Positions 1-6,281 of a stretch of DNA of 8,790 nt are shown in pieces (the first letter of the stretch is position 1; each line of letters begins with the position of its first letter). Source of the DNA: Bacteroidales bacterium UBA5072 (GTDB lineage Bacteria; Bacteroidota; Bacteroidia; Bacteroidales; UBA10428); contig DIAS01000040.1 in NCBI GenBank assembly GCA_002415855.1, forward strand, positions 16,369 to 25,158. Reading direction: 5' to 3'. Position numbers and translations under genes: made by a program. Under the pieces are notes generated by a model that did not search any database, was not told where the DNA came from, and worked only from the letters and a program-made list of their open reading frames with translations.

Positions 1-22
1 TATCCAACTGAGCTACGGAACC
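1..22 (-). tRNA. tRNA, 5' portion only (cut by window edge)
   Basis: Read on the minus strand from position 22, the sequence has the layout of a tRNA 5' half: a seven-base acceptor strand GGTTCCG, the linker TA, a D-stem strand GCTC, and a D-loop beginning AGTTGGATA. The anticodon and 3' half lie outside the window, so the isotype cannot be read. This 5' end is compatible with a tRNA-Arg as I remember such genes from Bacteroidota, but that is only a guess. The gene is downstream of the large sensor gene on the same strand, separated by about 170 AT-rich bases, and is probably transcribed independently. Confidence 0.85.
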
Positions 23-38
23 ATTAAAGATTTAAGAT

Positions 39-46
39 CAAAGAAA
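39..46 (-). promoter_or_regulatory. weak candidate -7 box for the tRNA
   Basis: On the minus strand this reads TTTCTTTG, one mismatch from the Bacteroidota -7 consensus TAnnTTTG. It ends 16 bases before the tRNA 5' end, a reasonable place for a promoter. A possible -33 element TTCTG lies about 18 bases further upstream (65-69). Short AT-rich matches like this are common by chance, so this is a tentative call. Confidence 0.25.
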
Positions 47-193
47 TACATTCAGGTAGGAAGAACAGAACCTATCTGATCAGTTTTAAAGCGTGCAAAA
101 ATAATAAAAAACAGATTCGTGAGTGACCCTAATGATATTTTAAATACAGAAATCTGAACACCGATTGCTTTTTACAGCTCCTGCCACTGCACC

Positions 194-3100
194 TTACTTC
201 CTCGCCCTCTCCAACTCCGCCTTGAGCTCATGTACCTTCTCCTCCGTCAGTTTCTGTTCTGTAACATCGAATTGGATTCCCAGCAACCCGATATTACCGG
301 TTGTCGCTATCATGAAGGGCATCTTTATTGTCCGCAGGTGTCGGGTCACCCCTTTGCTGTCGGTTTCCGAATGTACATAAACTTTCGTACCCTCCTTCAT
401 GATCTCAATCTCCTGTTTGCGCCAGCTGTCCACATCCTCATTCGGATGATTGTCGTAATCTGTGGTTCCGATTATCTGATCCGGGGTTTTGTCATATACG
501 GATGCCACAGCAGAATTCACAACGACAAATGCACCATTCTCATCTTTTAAAAAGACCTTGGCTGGCACCTTATCCAATATGTCAATCAAAAGCTTCCGGT
601 TGCCATCAATAACTTTCGCCATATCCAGTGCTTTCAATTCCAGATTCTTCAGGTTTGATATGTCTTTGCTTATGCCAAAAGTTCCGATGATCTCGCCACT
701 GCTGTCAACCAAAGGCATCTTGGTAGTATTTACCCAGCTTGCCGTACCATCTTCATGTACATTTTTTTCCTCGAGATCAATGATCGCCTTTCCTGTTTTA
801 ATGATTTCTTGTTCATCCTCAAAAGCTGGCCTTGCATGTTCTTCCGGGTAAAAGTCAAAATCGGATTTCCCAATGAGTTCTTCCGGTTTTTCAAGGCCAA
901 ACAGTTTAAGCATCGATCTGCTGAACCGGAGAAACCGGCTTTGCTTATCTTTAAAGTAGATATGTTCCGGCACATTATTCAGCAGGGCATCCAAAAGTGC
1001 TTTTTCCTTCTGCAATGCCTCCTCCTTGAGGGCATTCTCCCGTTCAATGCTTACAAAGTCGGTTACATCCAGCTGAATGCCCAACAAACCGGTCTTGTTC
1101 AGGTGGGGCAGGAATATGGGCGATTTGGTAGTTTTCAGGAATTTTTTGGAGCCGGTCAGTGATTCTTCCTGGATGTAGGTCTTCGCACCCTTGCTGATGA
1201 TCTCCAGTTCATTTTTGCGGTATTCCTGAGCTTCCTCAAGCGGATGGTTGTCGAAATCAGAAGTACCCAGGAGTTCCTCCACGGTTTTGTTATATACTTT
1301 GGCCACTTCGGAATTTAACAGCAGAAGCTTTCCATCGTGATCCTTGACAAAGATCTTTCCGGGTATGTGATCAAGCACCTTCAGCAACAGTTTGCGGTAG
1401 TCCTCCATCTCCTTGATCATTTGCTGATTCCGTTCATTTTCCTCCTGCTTGAGTCGTTCCATCTGCTCATGGGTAGCCTGCAACTCCTCGATATTCTGCC
1501 GGAGTTCCTCATCCTGAGCTTTCATTTCTTCGGCCTGCTGCTGGAATCTCTCGAGGTATTGGGTAGTTTGTTGATGAAGCCTCACTGTAATAAGGGAAGC
1601 GGCAATACTTTCTGCTACTTTTTCAATAAATTCCACTTCATGTGGTTTGAAAACATTGAAGGATGCAATCTCCAGGACCCCCAGCACGTCCTCTTCCTTT
1701 TTCAGGGGGACTATTAACAGGCAGCCTGGTTTGGCTCCACCCAAACCCGATGATATTTCAATATAATCATTCGGGATCTTGTTGATTAACACGGTCTTTT
1801 TTTCCAGCACGCAATTGCCTGCCAGTCCTTCTCCGATATTGATCTTCTTCTGCAGGAATTTCTGCCTGTCATAGGCATAGGCAGCCACAAGATTGAGGTA
1901 TCTGTCATTCCCTTCCCCGTCAATGAGGAAGAGCCCTCCCTGGTTTGCCGAAAGATACTGTATACTTGTTTTTATGATGTTAAATGCCAGTTTTTCGAGG
2001 TCTATATTGTCAGAGCGAAGAATGTCGTTGAACATGGCAACGCCATGTGTAGTCCAGTTCCGGATTTCATCCTCCTGTTTTCGTTTCTCTTCCTCCTCCC
2101 TTTGGTGGATCAGATTTTTCTTCAGGTTTTTTAAAGAATGTCCAAACTGATCATCTTCATTTTCTGTTCTAAATTCAAGATCAGTATTGCCTTTCCCCAT
2201 TTCATTCACGAACATGGCTGCCTCATTGACTCGCCGGCTTAGCTTTCCGATAGCCGCCACTGCCTGTCCGATTTCATCGTTGGTATCCGATTCCGGCAAC
2301 CTGATCTTTTCTCCGTTTGATAGTGCCAACGTGATGTCAGTGAGGCTTTTTAACCGCCTGGATATGGGATTGTTTGTAATACCCGAGATATAGTAGAGCA
2401 ATCCGGCTATCAGCAGTGCAATTCCGGTCATGTAAAATAAGAATCTGTTTAGCGAAGCTACGGCCTCTGCCATATCCACCTGGTTCACAATGATCCAGTT
2501 CAGCCGGCTGATTTCAAGCGGGGCATAGCTGCACAACACCTTTTCACCGGTCTCACTGACATAACGTGTCAGTTTTTCCTTCCCTTTCAAAGCATCGGCA
2601 AAGGCTCTTGAATCAACCTGCTGCACCAGTGCCGTGCTTCCGTATCTCTGCACCATCGAGGCTGTTGTCCCGTTGCCGGCATGATATTTAAGCCTGCGAA
2701 CATATTTTTTAGCGCCTGACAGGAATTCAGGATCGTTGCAGCGGTAAAGCAAATCCGGTCCTATTACCAGTGTTTTCAGGCTATTCTCCTTCGAGAGATC
2801 CTGCTTTTCAATTGCCAGCAGTTGATCAAGAACAGCAACATCAAGAACAAAGACGACCGCACCAAGTAATTGTGACTCGCTGTAAACAGGGGTGGCGATG
2901 AACATGCTTGGCTGGAAGAATGCAGGAAGATAGAGGGATGCATCCACATACACAGGAGGACTCTGTTTCGGCTGTCCGATAGCGCTTTTAAAAGCCATAC
3001 CAAGACCACTGTTCTTGTAAGGGCCGTTGAACAGGTTGGTTGCAAAATCGAGGTTCTTCTGTACCGAGTAAGTTACGTATCCGGTTTTGTAATCAACAAA

Positions 3101-3754
3101 AAGGATATCCGTTAGCCCTGCCTGTCGGGCAAATCTAAGAATATCGGGGTGATACTGGGCATGCATATAACTGTAAGCACTGCCATCCTCGGCCTTGCTG
3201 AGTGTACTCTTCGAGCCCAGTGGCTTGGCATTTGCTGCCAGGTACAGATACTGCAAAATCCTTTGCTTGTTATCAGCCGGCAAGATAACGGGCAGATTAA
3301 TCCCGGCATGGCTTCGATCTTCAAGTACCGGCAGAATGTCCGTGTTGTAAAAACCTTCGGTCAACATGCTGATCTTATCCAGGCTGGTCACCGCTGATGT
3401 GAAATAACTGTCACTTTCTATGTTCTGGAATGCCTGGGTCAATTGATTAAATGCTTCAATGGTCTGCCGGTCTCCTGTAAATGTACCCAGTTGTTGATCA
3501 ATATGTCGAAAATATTCTTCCAGATACCTGGCTTTTGTGTCAGTAAGCAAAAGTAGTTTGTCACTGGCTTCCCGGATAACCGACCGGCGCTGAGACAGAT
3601 AGACTGCAGAAACCATAAGGCTGATGGCAACGACTGCCCGAACCAGAAAGTTCAGTAAAATCTTCCATTTGATACTCCAGGTCCTGGGATTCAGGTAGGC
3701 TAAGATACCTTTCCTGTCAGGAGCAAGTGATCCGATTTCTGAGGACATATTCAT
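194..3754 (-). CDS. membrane sensor protein: Cache-HAMP-GAF-coiled coil-PAS-PAS-PAS, no output domain
   Basis: This is a 1186-residue inner-membrane signalling protein. Visible order: TM1 at about 33-53; a large periplasmic region (54-436) resembling a double Cache domain, with an LAAN...GSAYS...HAQYHP segment and FVDYKTG...VTYSV that recalls Cache domains of chemoreceptors and cyclases; TM2 at about 437-457; a HAMP domain (458-510) and perhaps a second HAMP-like segment to about 550; a GAF domain (575-725); a charged coiled coil rich in E, Q and M (726-786); and PAS domains at about 787-900, 918-1035 and 1053-1168. The protein ends at a clean TAA shortly after PAS3. There is no HisKA H-box, HATPase, GGDEF, EAL, PP2C or methyl-accepting signalling domain. 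It probably senses an external small molecule and passes the signal to an unlinked partner; this is inference. A second ATG lies two codons in. No Shine-Dalgarno is visible, but a -7 box lies at 3774-3781. The periplasmic ligand is unknown. Confidence 0.9.
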   Translation of the reverse strand: MNMSSEIGSLAPDRKGILAYLNPRTWSIKWKILLNFLVRAVVAISLMVSAVYLSQRRSVIREASDKLLLLTDTKARYLEEYFRHIDQQLGTFTGDRQTIEAFNQLTQAFQNIESDSYFTSAVTSLDKISMLTEGFYNTDILPVLEDRSHAGINLPVILPADNKQRILQYLYLAANAKPLGSKSTLSKAEDGSAYSYMHAQYHPDILRFARQAGLTDILFVDYKTGYVTYSVQKNLDFATNLFNGPYKNSGLGMAFKSAIGQPKQSPPVYVDASLYLPAFFQPSMFIATPVYSESQLLGAVVFVLDVAVLDQLLAIEKQDLSKENSLKTLVIGPDLLYRCNDPEFLSGAKKYVRRLKYHAGNGTTASMVQRYGSTALVQQVDSRAFADALKGKEKLTRYVSETGEKVLCSYAPLEISRLNWIIVNQVDMAEAVASLNRFLFYMTGIALLIAGLLYYISGITNNPISRRLKSLTDITLALSNGEKIRLPESDTNDEIGQAVAAIGKLSRRVNEAAMFVNEMGKGNTDLEFRTENEDDQFGHSLKNLKKNLIHQREEEEKRKQEDEIRNWTTHGVAMFNDILRSDNIDLEKLAFNIIKTSIQYLSANQGGLFLIDGEGNDRYLNLVAAYAYDRQKFLQKKINIGEGLAGNCVLEKKTVLINKIPNDYIEISSGLGGAKPGCLLIVPLKKEEDVLGVLEIASFNVFKPHEVEFIEKVAESIAASLITVRLHQQTTQYLERFQQQAEEMKAQDEELRQNIEELQATHEQMERLKQEENERNQQMIKEMEDYRKLLLKVLDHIPGKIFVKDHDGKLLLLNSEVAKVYNKTVEELLGTSDFDNHPLEEAQEYRKNELEIISKGAKTYIQEESLTGSKKFLKTTKSPIFLPHLNKTGLLGIQLDVTDFVSIERENALKEEALQKEKALLDALLNNVPEHIYFKDKQSRFLRFSRSMLKLFGLEKPEELIGKSDFDFYPEEHARPAFEDEQEIIKTGKAIIDLEEKNVHEDGTASWVNTTKMPLVDSSGEIIGTFGISKDISNLKNLELKALDMAKVIDGNRKLLIDILDKVPAKVFLKDENGAFVVVNSAVASVYDKTPDQIIGTTDYDNHPNEDVDSWRKQEIEIMKEGTKVYVHSETDSKGVTRHLRTIKMPFMIATTGNIGLLGIQFDVTEQKLTEEKVHELKAELERARK

Positions 3755-3773
3755 AAAATTAATCTTAGATACT

Positions 3774-3781
3774 CAAAGTTA
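3774..3781 (-). promoter_or_regulatory. -7 promoter box for the sensor gene
   Basis: The minus strand reads TAACTTTG, an exact match to the Bacteroidota -7 consensus TAnnTTTG. It ends 19 bases before the first ATG of the sensor gene (3754), which would give a short leader of roughly a dozen bases. I find no clear TTTG-type -33 element at the usual spacing, so the call rests on the -7 box and its position. Confidence 0.5.
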
Positions 3782-3880
3782 ACAATTAAACGATGTACGA
3801 GATATTCATGCCGGGTGTTACCAAAAGAGGAAAGATAATGAAATTAAGAAAAAAATTACAGCAGGAATGATAAAATAAAT

Positions 3881-3888
3881 TACATTTG
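3881..3888 (+). promoter_or_regulatory. -7 promoter box for the TPR-ribH-acyltransferase operon
   Basis: The plus strand reads TACATTTG, an exact TAnnTTTG match. A weak -33 candidate TTAC lies at 3856-3859, 21 bases upstream. Transcription would start near 3893-3896 and leave a leader of about 20 bases before the ATG at 3916. The box covers the TTG at 3886, so that TTG cannot be a start codon on a transcript from this promoter. Confidence 0.6.
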
Positions 3889-3915
3889 CGATCTGTCAGA
3901 AAAAACAATGCAGTA

Positions 3916-4602
3916 ATGAGCAAAAAGATTGAAGAAACACCGCACGGATTTCAAAGTGTTGAAAACGCATTAAGTCGTACCGAACAGTATATTGAAGAGA
4001 ATCAAAGAAGCCTTACCATTATCATCCTGGCAATTGTGGTAGTGGTCGGCGGATACCTGGGTTACAAGAAGTTCTACCTGGAACCCAACAATCGTGAGGC
4101 ACAGGCCGCCATGTATATTGCAGAGCAATACTTCGAGCAGGATTCATTTAATCTGGCACTTGAAGGTGATGGTGCCAATTATGGGTTCCTCGATGTAATT
4201 GATGAATACAGCGTAACAAAAACCGCTAACCTGGCGCATTATTATGCCGGGATCTGTTATCTGAGAACTGGTAAATACGAAGATGCCATTGAGCACCTGG
4301 AGAAGTTCGACGATGAGGACATAATGGTTGCAACAGTAGCGCTGGGTGCTATGGGTGACTGCTACATGGAGCTTGACAACAAAGAAAAGGCTGCATCCCT
4401 TTACCTGAAAGCCGGGCAGCGCAAGAAGAACTCATTTACTTCTCCAATCTACCTGAAGAAGGCCGGCCTTGTTTATGAGGACCTCAAGCAGTATGAGAAG
4501 GCGCTGAAAGCGTACGAGTTGGTGGAAAAGAACTATCCGGACACTGAAGAAGGCAGGCAAATTAAAAAGTACATTGCTGAATTGAAAGTTAAAATGGACT
4601 GA
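3916..4602 (+). CDS. membrane-anchored tetratricopeptide repeat protein (YfgM-like)
   Basis: This 228-residue protein has a short charged N-terminus, one hydrophobic helix (about residues 33-52, followed by YKK) and a C-terminal TPR domain. Repeat-like segments are visible near 102-132 (AHYYAGICYLRTGKYEDAIE), 139-172 (GAMGDCYMELDNKEKAA) and 177-210 (KKAGLVYEDLKQYEKAL). One TM with a TPR tail resembles YfgM/TPR_21 proteins, which in E. coli associate with the Sec translocon and periplasmic chaperones; a similar scaffold role here is inference. The frame can be extended upstream to a TTG at 3886, but that TTG lies inside the promoter box, so the ATG at 3916 (MSKKIEE) is preferred. It is the first gene of a compact operon and stops 16 bases before ribH. 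I recall the TPR-ribH pairing from other Bacteroidota; the reason for it is not evident. Confidence 0.85.
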   Translation: MSKKIEETPHGFQSVENALSRTEQYIEENQRSLTIIILAIVVVVGGYLGYKKFYLEPNNREAQAAMYIAEQYFEQDSFNLALEGDGANYGFLDVIDEYSVTKTANLAHYYAGICYLRTGKYEDAIEHLEKFDDEDIMVATVALGAMGDCYMELDNKEKAASLYLKAGQRKKNSFTSPIYLKKAGLVYEDLKQYEKALKAYELVEKNYPDTEEGRQIKKYIAELKVKMD

Positions 4603-4618
4603 CCGCGGGTATTATACC

Positions 4619-5110
4619 ATGGCCACCGCTCAAAAAAATCTATCATCCTATGAGCCTGGGGAAGTTCCCAGTGCCCGTCACATGAAATTCGGAATCGTGG
4701 TTTCGGATTGGAACCAGGATATTACCTATTCGATGCTGGATTCCGCACTCCATACGCTTGTCAGGCACGATGCGAGGGAGGAAAATATTGTGGTAAAGCA
4801 CGTGCCCGGCAGTTTTGAACTTCCTGTTGCAGCAGAATGGCTTGCCGAGAGCGATGAATACGATGCCATAATTTGCTTGGGCTGTGTTATTCAAGGTGAA
4901 ACCCGTCATTTTGATTTTATCTGCCAGGGTGTCGCCCAGGGAATCATGAAGCTCAACCTCGATTATATGATCCCTGTCATTTTTGGCGTTCTTACAACCA
5001 ACAACGCTGAACAGGCCCTTGAACGTGCCGGGGGCAAACATGGCAACAAGGGCGATGAAGCTGCTGTCACCGCCATTAAAATGGCCGCCCTGAAAAAGGA
5101 GATCGAATAA
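4619..5110 (+). CDS. ribH: 6,7-dimethyl-8-ribityllumazine synthase
   Basis: RibH condenses 5-amino-6-ribitylamino-uracil with 3,4-dihydroxy-2-butanone 4-phosphate to 6,7-dimethyl-8-ribityllumazine, the penultimate step of riboflavin synthesis, in the cytosol. All hallmark segments are present in 163 residues: SDWN (29-32), with W31 where many family members have an aromatic residue that stacks on the substrate ring; PGSFELP (63-69); LGCVIQGETRHFDF (87-100), with the catalytic His at 97; VIFGVLTT (120-127); and ERAGGKHGNKG (135-145), with phosphate-binding Arg136. His97 and Arg136 correspond to His88 and Arg127 of the B. subtilis enzyme by a constant offset of nine, reflecting a slightly longer N-terminus. 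No other rib gene and no FMN riboswitch is visible here. Expression probably depends on the operon promoter near 3881. No Shine-Dalgarno precedes the ATG. Confidence 0.97.
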   Translation: MATAQKNLSSYEPGEVPSARHMKFGIVVSDWNQDITYSMLDSALHTLVRHDAREENIVVKHVPGSFELPVAAEWLAESDEYDAIICLGCVIQGETRHFDFICQGVAQGIMKLNLDYMIPVIFGVLTTNNAEQALERAGGKHGNKGDEAAVTAIKMAALKKEIE

Positions 5111-5127
5111 CGATAAATCTATCGGTA

Positions 5128-6270
5128 ATGTTTAATGAACAAGATTTTGAGGATATTCGGCCATATCATGATCATGAAATCAATCCTGCCCTCCAACGAA
5201 TAGTCAAAGTCCCGGAATTCCTGAAGATCCTTGAATTCCTTTTCCCGGACAAAGACAAGAACCTGATCATTGAGGATCTGTTGCACACCTTTTCCGCCCT
5301 GGATTTTCAGAAACGGTTCATGCATCCCCTTGTCAACTCAATTGTCAAAAAAACATCAAACGGTCTTTCAACAAGCGGTTTTGACATGCTAAAGACCGGC
5401 ATCCCTTATCTTTTTGTCGGCAATCACAGGGATATTGTGCTTGATTCAGCGATCCTGCAAGTGGTGTTGCTCGACCACGGACATGATACTTCCGAAATCA
5501 CTTTTGGCAGCAACCTGATGACCAACCAGTTCATCATTGATCTGGGAAGGGTGAACCGGATGTTTAAAGTATATCGCGGAGGCAACATCAAGGAGCTTTT
5601 CAGAAATTCACAGATCCTGTCAGCTTACATCCGTTATACCATTACACAAAAACGCGTATCGGCATGGATCGCCCAGCGGAATGGCCGTACCAAGGATGGA
5701 AACGATAAGACCGAGTCGGGCTTGCTGAAGATGTTTAACATCAGCAGTACATGTGAGTTCAGGGAGTCATTCACAGAGCTGAATATAGTTCCGCTTGCCG
5801 TATCGTATGAGTACGAACCCTGTTGCGCCTTTAAAATAAAGGAAACAGTATCTGCCATGAAGGGCATCCCTTACCAGAAAGAACCCAGGGAAGATCTGAT
5901 CAGCATCATTACAGGAATTACACAGCACAAAGGCCATATTCACCTGGCCGCCTGCACACCTGTCAACCAGCTCCTGCCTGAAACCGAAGGGATTCAGAAT
6001 CTCAATGACAAGATCAACAAGCTGGCAGCACTCATCGATTCGACAATTTACAGTCACTACAAACTGTGGCCTACGCATTACATTGCCTTTGACCTGCTGA
6101 ATAACAGCAGGAAGTTTGCAAAATTGTATACTCCCGAAAAGCAGGAGGAGTTTCTGCAATACATGAAAACTGAACTGTCAATGTTTGCTGATGACACTGC
6201 ACTGGCAGAACAGCAGTTGCTGAAAATTTATGCCACCCCGGTAATCAACGCAAGCCTGGCTGATCAATAG
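5128..6270 (+). CDS. PlsC/PlsB-like glycerolipid acyltransferase
   Basis: This 380-residue protein belongs to the LPLAT superfamily, whose members transfer acyl chains to glycerol-phosphate or lysophospholipid acceptors at the inner membrane. The four ordered blocks are visible: motif I GNHRDIVLD (98-106), motif II-like FKVYRGG (146-152), motif III-like AQRNGRTKDG (182-191) and motif IV IVPLAVSYEYEPC (220-232). The segment AQRxGRTKDGND and the YEYEPC string match a subfamily I recall being annotated as 1-acyl-sn-glycerol-3-phosphate acyltransferase in Bacteroidota. Two points differ from textbook LPLATs: the His and Asp of motif I are separated by five residues rather than four, and the usual Glu of motif III is Asn186. 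No transmembrane helix is obvious, so it may be peripheral. It is the last gene of the operon, 17 bases after ribH, and its tail overlaps the convergent gene by 7 bases. The exact substrate cannot be told. Confidence 0.85.
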   Translation: MFNEQDFEDIRPYHDHEINPALQRIVKVPEFLKILEFLFPDKDKNLIIEDLLHTFSALDFQKRFMHPLVNSIVKKTSNGLSTSGFDMLKTGIPYLFVGNHRDIVLDSAILQVVLLDHGHDTSEITFGSNLMTNQFIIDLGRVNRMFKVYRGGNIKELFRNSQILSAYIRYTITQKRVSAWIAQRNGRTKDGNDKTESGLLKMFNISSTCEFRESFTELNIVPLAVSYEYEPCCAFKIKETVSAMKGIPYQKEPREDLISIITGITQHKGHIHLAACTPVNQLLPETEGIQNLNDKINKLAALIDSTIYSHYKLWPTHYIAFDLLNNSRKFAKLYTPEKQEEFLQYMKTELSMFADDTALAEQQLLKIYATPVINASLADQ

Positions 6271-6281
6271 CCCTGCCAGGC
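6254..6281. repeat. inverted repeat around two convergent stop codons
   Basis: GCCTGGC (6254-6260) and GCCAGGC (6275-6281) are perfect reverse complements separated by 14 bases. The spacer holds the TAG of the acyltransferase (6268-6270) and the TGA of the minus-strand beta-helix gene (6264-6266). A seven-pair, mostly G:C stem would form in transcripts from either strand. No U-tract follows on either side, so this is not a classical intrinsic terminator; it could protect 3' ends or aid termination in both directions. Confidence 0.4.

Noticed and set aside
92..114. T-rich run on the minus strand downstream of the sensor gene, as a possible terminator
   Set aside because: No stable hairpin precedes the T-rich stretch, so it does not qualify as an intrinsic terminator.
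165..2393. Several plus-strand open frames of 68-135 codons opposite the sensor gene
   Set aside because: They lie fully antisense to a long frame with clear domains, show low-complexity or domain-free translations, and have no promoter or ribosome site.
3808..3870. Small plus-strand frame of 20 codons (or 10 from ATG 3838, preceded by GAGGAAAG)
   Set aside because: It lies upstream of the operon's predicted transcript start, and the peptide is just lysine-rich. A Shine-Dalgarno-like string alone is weak evidence in Bacteroidota.
4643..5041. A 132-codon minus-strand frame opposite ribH
   Set aside because: The other strand encodes an unmistakable lumazine synthase; this frame is a shadow with no recognisable motifs.
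5111..5127. Small inverted repeat CGATA-aatc-TATCG between ribH and the acyltransferase
   Set aside because: A five-pair, mostly A:T stem is too weak to call a terminator or attenuator, and the genes look cotranscribed.
5767..6159. A 130-codon minus-strand frame opposite the acyltransferase
   Set aside because: It is antisense to conserved acyltransferase motif IV and has no domain or start signals of its own.
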